Below are positions 1 through 11,200 of a stretch of 64,000 bases of DNA, piece by piece. The notes under the pieces are model-generated. The model was given only the letters and a program-made list of their open reading frames with translations, did no database searches and was not told where the DNA came from. Within the stretch, counting starts at the first letter, position 1. Each line of letters opens with the position of its first letter. Location of the stretch: NCBI RefSeq assembly GCF_001577835.2, contig NC_029521.1, positions 4,159,854 to 4,223,853 on the forward strand. Reading direction: 5' to 3'. The translations under genes and the position numbers were made by a program. This DNA is from Coturnix japonica (lineage: Eukaryota; Chordata; Aves; Galliformes; Phasianidae).

Positions 1-330
1 GGCGGAGCGGCAGGAAATGACGCGGTCCGACACCCGCCATCACGGGGCGGCCCGCCGGCCCCCGGCTCCTCAGCCCGCTCCGCCCGCGCTCCGCCCCCCC
101 CGCTCCTCAGTTTACCTGCGGCGGCGGCTCCCGGCCCGGCGTTCGGCGGCAGGATGACGGGAGCGGAGCGGGTGCGCGATGGCAGCTGCCACTTCCAGCG
201 TTCGCGGCTCCTCTGGATGATCGGCATCATCTTCGGCATGATCCTGCTAGGCGTAAGGGCTGGGGATGCTCCGTGTGGGGCTGAGGGGTCGGTCTGACCG
301 TTGTCAGACTGCGGCCTTGGCACGGTGCGG
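1..330 (+). promoter_or_regulatory. TMEM254: CpG-island promoter of TMEM254
   Basis: The first 330 bases are very GC-rich and full of CpG, unlike the AT-leaning sequence that follows. GC-box-like motifs (GGGGCGG near 43, CCGCCCGC and CCGCCCCC near 80-100) stand just upstream of the start codon at 154, and a TGACG half CRE sits near 17-21. No TATA box is visible. This is the usual form of a broadly active vertebrate promoter. The island may start before the window, so its true left edge is unknown. Confidence 0.75.
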
Positions 331-3300
331 GGGTAAAGGGGTGACCAAAGCCGACCTTAATGCTTATAACACTGTTTTTCTCTTCGCAGTGGGTAACGCT
401 GTCACCTTCAACCATCCCTTACAGCTATTTGGGACTGTTTGGTGATTTCCTTCGTTATTTAGTGAAGAATTACCACAAGTGGGTGTGCTACGGGTGAGTG
501 CCATCCGGCTGCCTGCAGCTCTCTGGCTGTCCCTGATGCCCTGCTAACGAGCTGTCCTGTAACCGAGCTGTTAATTACACTTGGAGCTCTGCTGCCAGGC
601 TGGCTCATCGCAGCTCAGGGTGTGGGGCAATAAGTACCAGGAGAGATGAGACAGGCTGAGGCCAGGCTGGAAGGATAAGAACTCAGCTTACAGGTTGGTG
701 TCTGTGTTGGTATCCTGAGGAAGGAAAGCATACAGATAATGCTTTCAGAGGCAGTTATTGGACTGTATGTAAACTTACATTTGCTGTTATTTTGCCAGTG
801 TGTTGCTCAAATAGTCTAATCCTCTAATCTTAAGAGCTGGAGAACACTTTCCTATAGCTCAGCCTCTCGCTTGCTGGATTCTTAAGGGAATCCTCAGCCT
901 GCCTTGTTTAATTTACTATACATGTAAGATGGCCTTTGTTTTTGCTCAAAGCATCCTATACTTGAACAAGGAACTGAATTGATCCTAATGGGTTATCCTT
1001 TATATGAAAACTTAAAGATCAAGTTGAAATAATTCTCACATTCCGTACCCTCAATGCGTACGCACAGTTGAACTATACCTATACACATGCATCTGCACCC
1101 TTAAAAGCTTTCCTATCTGATCACTAAAATTAGTTCTACAGGTAAAAGGATAGGTTTTGCACATCTGACTATAATTAACCCACTGCATTCAGTAAGCAGT
1201 GGCCTTAAACAAGTACTGAAGCATATGGATACATGGAGTGGGTACTCAAAATGGCAAGTTGAGGTGTATTGGATGAGTTTCAGTTATACTTAATAGCTTT
1301 GTGGGCTCTAGATTCTCATAAGACAAAGCTAGAAAGCAAAGCATTGCACTAAACATAGTGACTTCGCTGTGTTTTCAGTTGGACGTTCTTTGCATGATAG
1401 ATCTTGGATACAACGGTCTTCCCTCTAATGTAAAAAAACAACAACAACAATGAATTTATTTTCTTTTCTAGGTTCTATGTATCCTGGTTGATTCACATAG
1501 TAGAAGCCTTGTACGGTATAAAGCTATGCCAGTAAGTTGATCTCCCCCCTGTTTCTTACCTTAAATTCTCTGGAAGGGATTTCTGGTACAAGTGACTTAA
1601 GTTATAAACTGGTTTTGGTGGTTGCTTATTCCTCATTGTTGGTTCAGATGCTGGGTAACAGCACTCCAGATAGCAGGGGGAAAAGTAAGTGGGAGTTTAA
1701 TCAGGTCTTACCTCATCAGAATTCTGGCTCCTAGTTACCTGTTGAAATAGATTGCAACCGTGTTGTGAAAATGCACTTGGATACATCCATTTGGGATTAC
1801 TTAAGATCTATCTATACATGCAGGTCTGTGGAAGAAAGTACTTACTAAACAGATTCTAATGCCAACCTATCCTCAAGTTAGGATAACAAATCTTTTGGGA
1901 GTTCTATTCCTTTTAATCTTATCTCTAATTCAGAAGAATGCAGATAGGAGTTTTCACACTCATATGTTATGTTGATTCTTGTCACTCTGCAGAGATGTCA
2001 AATTAATTTGCCGCTGTGAAAACTCCAACTTCTTCAACTTCCTTTAATTAAGGCCCTGTCTCTAGCTTCTCATATAACATCTCTTGGAAGCAAAGCCATT
2101 TTGTTCCACTGAGCTATTTGAAGTGGCTCTCGAGCATGTTTTCTGCCTTCAGAATGGTATCTGATGATTAACTGTTTACCAAACTCTGGTTTTAAGCTAT
2201 AGCTTTAAAGCTTTACCTCTGGCTCTGCAGAAAGCTTTTACATGTATTGGCTTAAGGTTATATTAAGAGGCAGTTTCATTACTGCTGAGCATACCAAGTG
2301 GATGTATTGCAAACAAGTTAAGTAGTGAAGTTTCTGCAAGTAAACACTGAAGACCATAAGAAGGAGAGCACGGATTGCCTGCCCATCATCTTCTGTTGAG
2401 GCACGCTTCTGTAGATAACTAAGTAGTTGTACTCTCCTATAAGCACTAAAGACTGTTGTCTGATGAAAGAGATTGTAATACCTGCACATGAACATCACAG
2501 GAGACATGAGGAAGAACTGGAGAGAAAGGAGGTATAAACTCATTAATTAGCAGCGGTACTTGCATTGGGTTTTGGCCTCTGTTTCCTCGTACAGTCTCTT
2601 CAAGTAAACTTGCTGTACATACAAGCAGGTAAAGTTCTTGAGACGTAGTTTTCCACTGTCTGGACTCATTTGCAAACACTGCATTAGGGATTATAAAAGT
2701 TTTCCCACAGCTGGTAGGAAAAAAATTAGGAACAAAAATAGAGAAGAGTTGTGTCAGTCAGTACTTACTACACATTCATTTTCTCTGTGTGGATACAACA
2801 GATGAACGCTTGCAGCTGAAGTCAGCAGAGGGAGCTCACTTCTAAAGTTACTAAGTTTAAGTGTGCTTATGCTTGACATAAGTCTCTGGAAATGTGAAAT
2901 GAGTTGATTCAGCTTTCACATCTTCTTTCCTCTGAAAATATTTCCCCACAACACTGAAATGGAAGAGGAAACGTGACATTCCTGACTAAGACAATTATCT
3001 TTACTGAGGTAAATGTGAGTCAGTTTTTAAGAGGTAACCAGTGTGACCATCTTGGTACTGTGGGCTGAAGTTACCACTGCTTCACATCCCTAATGTACTT
3101 AGTGGAGCATAAGTCAGCTTGCACACAGGTTCTTTATAGCATGACTAGACCTCTTCCTGAAACAAACCAAACATTTGCATATGCTAATTTAAAACTAACT
3201 GACATAATTCAAGACAAGTATCTTGAGACCCATCTGCTTTCTTTCTCTAACCACTAATTCAGGCAACACCTGAGCAATTGTCAGGCCACTGGACCTTGCA

Positions 3301-3719
3301 AGTGCACAGACTACTTGCATGGTCTGTAGTCAGCAAGAAGGTACGCACATATTGCTGAGGAAGCTGCATGCACAAAACCTCTTTAAGTTTGCTCTCTCGA
3401 CAGCTTATAATGCACCAGAATCATAAGAAGCAATACTGTCTTTTATGAAATCAGTTTCAGTTTGAAGTGAATGTGAGATTAAACGTTCTAACCAAGTCTG
3501 AAATATCGAGGTTAGGTAGAAATACCTTGTTAGTTATAACAGTGTAGTCTGCAAGACTCAGCTTTTTGAAACACTTTATGCTTTTGTTCACGTTGCAGAT
3601 CTAAAGGCATCACTGACCCAGCAGTTCAGTTCCACTGGTTCATTCAGACGCTTCTATTTGGGTATGCTTCCTTCGGTCTCCTGGTGTCGTACAAACCTCC
3701 AGCCAAGAAATACTACTAG
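154..3719 (+). CDS. TMEM254: transmembrane protein 254 (TMEM254), four coding exons
   Basis: Coding exons are 154-252, 390-493, 1472-1531 and 3599-3719. They join in frame to 127 residues and end at a TAG. All introns are GT-AG (donors GTAAGG, GTGAGT, GTAAGT). TMEM254 (C10orf57 in human, DUF4499 family) is a small membrane protein of unknown function, and about 125 residues is the usual length. Three hydrophobic segments are visible: about 20-50 (starting LLWMIGIIFGMILLGW), about 64-85 (WVCYGFYVSWLIHIVEALYG) and about 94-118 (FHWFIQTLLFGYASFGLLVSY). The start was chosen because it is the first ATG of the island-associated exon and opens the frame that runs on through the splices. The C-terminus KKYY fits a dilysine KKXX ER-retrieval signal if it faces the cytosol; that localisation is inferred. 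PLAC9 and ANXA11 downstream support the identification by synteny. Confidence 0.93.
494..3598 (+). other. TMEM254: TMEM254 introns 2 and 3
   Basis: Two introns (494-1471 and 1532-3598) surround the 60-base third exon. Apart from a short ACA repeat at 1438-1450 just before the acceptor, I see only unique AT-leaning sequence, with no CR1 copy, RNA gene or convincing extra exon. Confidence 0.6.
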
Positions 3720-4449
3720 AAGCCTGTGACAGAAGTCTCTTCTCACATTCTTCATCCTTATTCTTCAGGAAACAACCTCACATGTTTAGAAGCTGTAATT
3801 AGCAAAGTCACATTCCTACTACACGATGCAGTGCCCATCTACCAAATTAACTTTTTGTACTAAGGAAGAAACTCAGCTATAATTCACAGGGCCCTGTGGA
3901 CAGTTTGGTAGAAATTCAGCCTGTCAATCTTGGCACTGCCTAAGTTTAATTCTCTTACGCAAGAGCTGAAGGTTGCAGCCTTGCACTGTTTGATATAGAT
4001 TGTATACTCTGATTGTCATTGGTGAGGAAAGGCCCTGATAGTAGTTAGTAGCAGCTCATAGGTGACCCTTTCATGGGGAGAATTTACCTCCACAACAGAT
4101 ATTGTTATTTATGACCACAAAGCCAATCGCTGATGTTTTGTGGCAGGATATAAGTTTCTCCTACCATTTTTCTACAGGACCTTTTAAAAGCTTTTTCTGT
4201 ATTTGTTAGAGCCTGGTCTGTGTCATTTGTTTTGTCAACTTACTCTCTTTAACAAAGGACAGACTGCTTTATTGCTGCGGGCACGTTAAAAAGACCAAGT
4301 CTTCTAAAAGACCAAGTTTGGGTTGAGGTGAGTGAGCTGGGATACATGAAGTACTTGAACTTGGTTTAATTCTTGTGCCTTCAATTCCATGCAGCATGAC
4401 CTCATCTTTCAAATGTGGATTTCCATCTCTTGAGTTAGTGTAGTATATA

Positions 4450-4470
4450 CTCTCTATAGAGTATAGAGAG
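4450..4470. repeat. perfect 9-bp hairpin in the TMEM254 3' UTR
   Basis: CTCTCTATA is followed after a 3-base spacer by its exact reverse complement TATAGAGAG. In the transcript this would form a 9-bp stem, although its loop is short. Confidence 0.6.
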
Positions 4471-4594
4471 AATCCTGTAGCTTTTTAGGGAACTAACTTC
4501 TTATCCAAGAAAACAACCTCACAACATTCCAAAAAGAAAATCTCATAGGTTGTCACATGAAAAGTAAGCCTAACAAGTCAGCGCTCACCACATC

Positions 4595-4614
4595 TGCCAG
4601 ATGTTCATCTGGCA
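4595..4614. repeat. perfect 8-bp hairpin in the TMEM254 3' UTR
   Basis: TGCCAGAT, a 4-base loop GTTC, then ATCTGGCA: a perfect 8-bp stem about 125 bases downstream of the other 3' UTR hairpin. Confidence 0.6.
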
Positions 4615-5159
4615 TCTGGTTCTGACATCTTTGGTTTGTAGACTATCTTTACATCCCTCAGAGTATTTCCTTTACATCTAATTGAGCCCTTTGATCTCAC
4701 TGTCTGTTTTACACCTCTCAGTCTTTAACCAGAACTAGCTTTTCTTGTTCTTAGCACTTTAAGAAGTAATTACTATTTAAAATATTAACTGTGATTTGGG
4801 GAGAGGTTTCTTCCACACCACCCCTGGTGCTACTGTTCTAGTAAAAAGAAGGGAACGCAGGCTTTGCTCAAAAGAAAAGTTCCTCAAGGCAGTAATGAGC
4901 AAGCATATACCTTGTGTAATACGTATGCTAGACTGTGAGACATCTGATACGGTTCAAGTACAGGTTCTTGAGGTTTTTGCTTTTTAGCTAAAAGCAAAGA
5001 GAAATGAAGAGCTTTAAATGGTGGAGTGGCTTTTTTCCTTACCACTAACAGTCTTTAGAGAAGTAGAAAGGATGTTTAGTGGTTAGAAAACCACAGGAAT
5101 ATCAAGAACCTGGGCTAGGTTTCCCTGTGTAACTTTGTAATCTTATTCTGTGATCCTTT

Positions 5160-5165
5160 AATAAA
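5160..5165 (+). terminator. TMEM254: AATAAA poly(A) signal of TMEM254
   Basis: A canonical AATAAA is followed by AGATTAAAAAAAAATAAA and a second AATAAA-like hexamer within about 20 bases. It is the first strong signal after the TMEM254 stop codon on this strand. Confidence 0.65.
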
Positions 5166-5189
5166 GATTAAAAAAAAATAAAATAGTTA

Positions 5190-8001
5190 ATTTCCTTTTT
5201 ATTTTATCCTGGAAATAGATGGATCAAGTGAATTTCATTTAACTAGTTGTTACCTTTACACCAAGATCAATGCTTGGAACACACAACACGAGCTTTTTCT
5301 TCACAGGCAGTTTTGTCTGTCTTGGCTTCCCGCTATAGTAAAGCTGTGAAGTCAGAACTACTCTGTTACCTTGCCCTGCCAGCAGCATCCTGCAGAGCAA
5401 AGCACTTGTGTTGCCAGCTGCCAGATCCTTTCAGGTGCATTCTGGAATGTAAAGTGATCACATCTTTAAGCAGTTAGCAACCTACTTTGGGCTCCACTCA
5501 ATTAGAAGGGCTTCCTTTTAAAGAGAGGGCAAAAAGGGTTTCTCAATGAAAGGCTCTAAAACAGGCGGTCAGCAGAGGACTGCCTTGATTACAAGCTATT
5601 TCCAAAGCAGGAACTAATAGCAAAAGAACAGCACCAGCTGATGGCCAGGGAGAAGCATTCCTCCAGGCAATCCTGATGCAGTATTATTCTTGATCAGCTG
5701 GAGTAGTTTTTTCCACTGCAATCAAAATACCCTCTCTATAAAAAATAAATGGGGAAAGCAACAGAAATGTATGAAATGTATCCTTATTTTCTTAACAGCA
5801 GCACAAAGTTCAGGCTGCCACATCTGCAATCCAGCCCTTCAGAAGGAAACACTTGCAGATCTAAGGGCTTCACTGTAATGTCTCCAACTGTTATTTCCTA
5901 CCAGAACTAAGTGGTTATGTGTGTATATATCTATATATGTGTGTGTGTGTGTGTGAGGTTAAATACATATATATAACCAGCTCTGCCTGTCAGTCAGCTC
6001 TGCCCTGCCCTCAGCTTTTTAAAGAGACATGGGTGAGTTGGACTTAGGGATCTTGTTAGATATGCTTAATACTTAATTACTTCAAAACATTCATATTTTA
6101 TTAGGATGCTTCCAACCGACAGCATTTTTTATTGCTGTGCATTTGACCATAGAGAAATTCATAAGCCCAGGAATGTGTGACATGCAGCAGAATTTGCCCT
6201 CCACTGGGATGAAAAAGTTTGGAGCATGTGAAAGTAGAAGTTGGTAGTAGGAAAAGTTCTGCAAACATCAATATTCCATACATTGCAATATGTTTACAGT
6301 TCAACTTGTGGCAAAGAAGAATCCAAGGCCATCAAATAAATGACTGGCAGTAATTTAAGCCCAACCCAAGAGCCTTATGTTTTGTTTTCCGCTCACTAAA
6401 GCACATGCCTACTTTTGGGTTTAGCAAAAGTGTGATGCAGCGTGTCATATAAACTTAGTGCATTTTGGAATGAGAAGGTGGAACGTGTCCCCAAACCTTC
6501 CAAAAGTAGGTTGAATGCAAGGGACAGCTTGCGAGGACATATGGGGTAATGGTTCCTGATGCTACGTGAACACATACTGGCAATGCTTTAGGTGTTAATG
6601 CAGAGCTAAGGAGCCTTGGCTGAAGAAATTAGGAATCCATGTGGGAAGAGATGCTTCCAAGAGAAGATACACCTTGATGCTTCAGTCCTTGGAAGAAGTT
6701 GTGCTGTGGCCCTAACAAATCCTGCATCACAGAGCTGCTCTCAGCATTAAGCAGCTTAGCTCCAGCAGAACTAATCAGGTCAAGGCATTCCCTTCCACTG
6801 GAAACAAGAACATGCATTCCACCTGGTAGAATGTGCTGCATCCTACAATAGAAGGCCTGGTTTAGTTAAGTTTGCAGTATTTAAGCCACTCTTAAAACCT
6901 GATTCACCCAAGAAACCAGATGGACCTGCATAACAGCAGTAAAGAATGGAGATAATTTCTGGCATCGTTATTTCAAGGAGTTTCATGCTGAAGAATACAT
7001 TACAATTTATGGGTATACCTAATACAATAAAAGAAACAAAACAAAACTAAACAGCGTATGTCATGGCATATCAAAGAAACCTAGAGATACGGAGACAGGC
7101 ATTCTAATGAATTTCTCTTACATCTCCTGCCATCCTGTTATGTTACCGTATTGGTAGGTCTTTGTCTCCAGCAATGAAAACAGTATTTAGGTCAATGTGT
7201 TCTTTCTTAATTGCATTAGCCACTTGCCTAAGTCTTGGGCTTCCTCCACTCCCTAAGCTGCCTCTGCTTAGTAACGTGTGGTCTTTAAATATATTTCACT
7301 CTTAGCGTTGCACTTAATCTGTCAGGTGAGAAGGATCAAGTCTGCTTTAGGCAGACTAAGATGATCAGTAGGATTCTAACAAAAACTCAAAAGGGTGGAG
7401 AGACCCCTTTTTGTAATGGATGATTGCCGTCTTATTGGCTAGCTTTTACACCGAGTCTCCAAAAGCAAGAGTGAGAACGTCTGCACATGCAGTCTAGTTA
7501 TACTGAGAACTTTATTCACTTCTTTAAAAGCTTTTGCATTTGCAACATGTTCTGAAACTTTATAAATAAAGAAAGAGTACAGCATTGGCTTTCATCTTTC
7601 AAGAGTTTCTTTATATTGCATTTTATTAGCACATTATTTTCTCATGACAGCAGAGTTCTTATGCAAACTTCAACGCATTCGCACTCCCACACACTTATGT
7701 CCTCCCTCAAGCAGATTCAGCAAGTGAAGAGATGCTTCTGGCTTGGAGATAGAAAAGATGATGCCAGTGATATGGCAAAACCCAGCAGAAGGAGCTGCGT
7801 TGCTTTTAACAGTGGCATCAGTATCAAAAGACCATTGAAGAGCCTACACTCGAATTTCAAGACAGATGCCTTCTCCTGATCATTTACTGGATGCCACAGG
7901 ATTCCATATTCTAACAAACAAAACAGTGAGCCAGCTGAGAATCCCAACACCAGCAGAAACTATTTAGTGGCCTTTAGCTAAGCTCAAGTTCCAAGTTAAA
8001 C
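5190..8001. other. intergenic region between convergent genes
   Basis: This interval separates the 3' ends of TMEM254 (+) and the dehydratase-like gene (-). I see a TG/TA simple repeat near 5,930 and otherwise unique sequence. Short open frames here lack splice logic, family resemblance or sensible composition, so none is annotated. Confidence 0.6.
5919..5976. repeat. TG/TA microsatellite
   Basis: Mixed GTGT, TATATA and (GT)n units, with an uninterrupted GT run at about 5,938-5,955, followed by a short TA run at 5,966-5,976. A length-variable simple repeat. Confidence 0.8.
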
Positions 8002-8007
8002 TTTATT
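8002..8007 (-). terminator. AATAAA poly(A) signal of the dehydratase-like gene
   Basis: The + strand reads TTTATT, which is AATAAA on the gene strand, about 160 bases after the TGA at 8,168-8,166. The position and exact hexamer make it the likely 3' end of the transcript. Confidence 0.6.
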
Positions 8008-8165
8008 TCCAAGGACACGTGCTACGCTTTGAGCAGGAAATAAATATCCTGAAGCTATTTGCTAAGTGTTCAGCCTTGAAAGGTAATACTTGTTCCGAGT
8101 GCCTCAAGATTAGAGCTCCACAAAATACTTGTCCAAGGGCCTCAGCCCCCTCTGTGCACCTCTGG

Positions 8166-8264
8166 TCATCGCTCTGTCCACGAGGCTGTAGGGTAGCGTT
8201 CCAGCAGTGCGTTCCGCAGCTGGGCTGTGTGGATCTTGTCTCTGGTCTCCACGGTGCAGGTGAC
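8166..8264 (-). CDS. exon 11 (last) of the dehydratase-like gene
   Basis: Thirty-two codons and a TGA, from VTCTVETRDKIHTAQLRNAL to ASWTER. It completes the ACT-like domain after a 7.2-kb intron. The join TIE-VTCTVETRDK is phase 0 and matches the family's last beta-strand and helix, which is why this distant exon is assigned to the gene. Confidence 0.87.
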   Translation of the reverse strand, partial: VTCTVETRDKIHTAQLRNALLERYPTASWTER

Positions 8265-11200
8265 CTGGAAAAGGAATCAGGAGCATTCCTGATGGCATGG
8301 CAGCATTCTCAGGCAAAGGCGTTTCCAGCTGGCTCCTGGGCAAATACTTTTGTGCTCTCAGTCTCCCTGAGGCTTCATTAACTACTTACCTTCTCCATTC
8401 CCTGGGGTAGGTACCTAATGCTCCTGCTGCCTCCTCCACCTCTGATGCTTGCTTCCCTTATTGCCACGTTTCTGGGCAGCATTTGTTCCAGCACCTTTGT
8501 TTTTCCACACCTTTTATATTGTCTTCCTCTTCCCCCTCATGAACTTATCCCCCAGTTATCTATACCTGCAGCATTTTGTCTCATTTCTTCTAATCACACA
8601 TCTTTTTACTGTTTCACAGAATCATAGAATGGCCTGGGTTGACAAGGACCACAATGATCATCTAGTTTAACCTCCCTGTTATGTGCAGGGTCACCAACCA
8701 GCAGCCCAGGCTGCCCAGAGCCACATCCAGCCTGGCCTTGAATGCCTGCAGGGATGAGGCATCCACAGCCCCCTTGGGCAACCTGTTCCAGTGCTTCACC
8801 ACCCTCTTATTTCATTTTGATTTTCTTTGCTTGCTCACTGTGTCACTTCTAGTTCTCTGTTACAGTTTTTCTGCTATTAAATCAAACAAAACCTGGGTAA
8901 ACTGGAACTTGAGAGGTCCCTTTTTGTCACTTTCCTCCACAGTGACAATCCTGTCACACAACCACTAAAGACAGTAACTTCAACACCATTTTTTTCCAGT
9001 TCTTCTTTGGCCCCTTTGATCTCTTTTTCTACATGCTCACAGTCTGAAATCTATCACAGGTGAGGCACCAACGTGAAGATGCAGAATAAGCATCCTAGAT
9101 GAATACCTTAAGCCACCTCCAACCCTGCTGCCATTACCACTGATGCCAAAAGTGCCACATGGAAAAAGACCTCAGAACAGTGGATATCTAGCAAGGAAGG
9201 GATGCGAGATGATTTGCAGTGCGACAACCAGCAAAGCCAATCTACATAGAACAGAAGCAGCACTGGTCATGGCAACTTCAAGACGGACTGCTGGAGGCAG
9301 ATGCTGTGTGTAACGTTCCTGCCAGAGCCACGTCCTTTAAACAAAGCAACAACACAACAAGTAAAATCACCTCAACTCAAGTGTTCATGAGGACACTTCT
9401 AAATAAGAACTTTGTGAATGAGTTTAAAATCACAATCAATAAACCTTTCGGCGGACTAATGAATGAGAACCAGCTGTGAGCTCAGCTCATTTGGAAACTA
9501 AGTCCAAAAGACCTAACATGAAATAAACAACACTGTTTTTGTAATTCTTTTCCTCTTCTTCTGAACATAGTTCTAACTCTTGTGTATGTGTGAGATTCTT
9601 TCAAACAAAAAAAAGATGCTAAAAAAGTGGGATTTTGTCTCAAGAAAAGGACAATTGCTGGGGACAGGATTAATAATGGAGGGAGAAGAGAGAACACAAA
9701 GACTGGGACAAGGATCTAAAGGATATCTTGGCAATGAAGTTCCAAATACTCATTATCTACTCCATGTTTCGTACAGAATTCCTGAGGCTTCGCAACCGTA
9801 TCTTTAAGAGCACTGTAAATAATAATATCAATAAAAACACCCTCCTATCTCAGCCGTCCTGCTTGTTTTGTCCTGAGCAAATCAATTGTTGCACTAAGAA
9901 CCAGTCTGAGCTTGTGAGCTTTGGCTCTGATTATTTGGCCGAAGACGGTCACTCTGCCCTGGGAGAAACATGGGACAAATGCTGACTGATTATGCTAATT
10001 CTCCTCCTGCCTGTCTTATTTTCTGCTAATGACTGAAACCAGAATGAGTTGGACAGACTGGAGCCAGACTTCTTGTAAATATGTTGGATAAATAACGTTG
10101 TTTTGTTCTGTGTATGAACGGCATCTAACAAATGGTAATGGTTATCAAAGTGGTGCAGCTTACTGTAAAGGTAACACCACCACCGAACAACTCCAGCTAT
10201 TCACCTGACCTTTTACTCGTGCCCAATAAAGGAAGAGAGAACATTTGCTCACAACAGGAGCCAAAGAGGTGATCACTTTATAACAGCTACAGAGCTCAGC
10301 AACAAGGAAGACAAGTATGTGGAGTATGGGAATTTGCTTTTCCTGTGCAGATTATGCCAATTTACACAGCAGTTCTATCTATCAAGGCCAGAACTCCTTG
10401 CTCTTCAGTTAACCTGAGAAGGATAATTTACATGGGTGTCCAACAGGGCAATCCTCATACTCGTGGGTAGGTGTAAGAGTCTTCTCATTATTCCAGGGCA
10501 TGTACTCACCTAGGTGCTGCTAGCTACAGGAAGTTACCAACCTACTGATGAGCTACGATTAAGTGCTGCAAAATGGCCTCATTTAACCCACTTGCCTGAT
10601 GTTTCTTATGCTACACATAAGATAGCCCACGACAACTAAGGAAAACTTGTCTGGGTTACTATGACTTGAAATCCATTTCAAAAACGTTAGTAGTGGACAT
10701 AGGCTTTTGATCCAGCAGAACTCTCAGTGACTGCAGAACTATACTTGTATAGGAACTTTCTTTCCTATATTAGAAAGAATAATCCTGTTCATTTTATGAA
10801 TTTCTCTTCTTGCAGATGGCACTCCTGCTGAACTGAAAAATAAAGCTGTTAAAAGTAGAGACTTAGCCAGCTAAAAGGATCCTTCACTACAATTAGAGTT
10901 CTACTTGGTGGCAGGTAATCCAAAGACTGATTCCAGCCTCAAGACTTAGCTAGCCTGGCTTTTCTTACAGCAAGCCTACAAATAATGGAAGACAAGAGAT
11001 CTTCACTGAATACTGCAGTCTGGTGCTAAACTGGGACAGGGGAGGTTTAGTTTGGATATTAGAAGGAAGATTTTCACCCAGAGGGTGGTGACGCACAGGA
11101 ACAGGTTGCCCAAGGAGGCTGTGGATGCCCCATCCCTGCAGGCATTCAAGGCCAGGCTGGATGTGGGTCTGGGCAGCCTGGTCTGGTGGTTGGTGTCCCT

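Larger units (their letters stand above)
3720..5185 (+). other. TMEM254: TMEM254 3' UTR
   Basis: After the stop codon, about 1.45 kb of unique sequence runs to the first canonical AATAAA on this strand. No other exon signals are seen and the frames are broken. It holds two short perfect hairpins, listed separately. The extent is inferred from the poly(A) signal; a shorter form ending at a non-canonical signal is possible. Confidence 0.6.
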
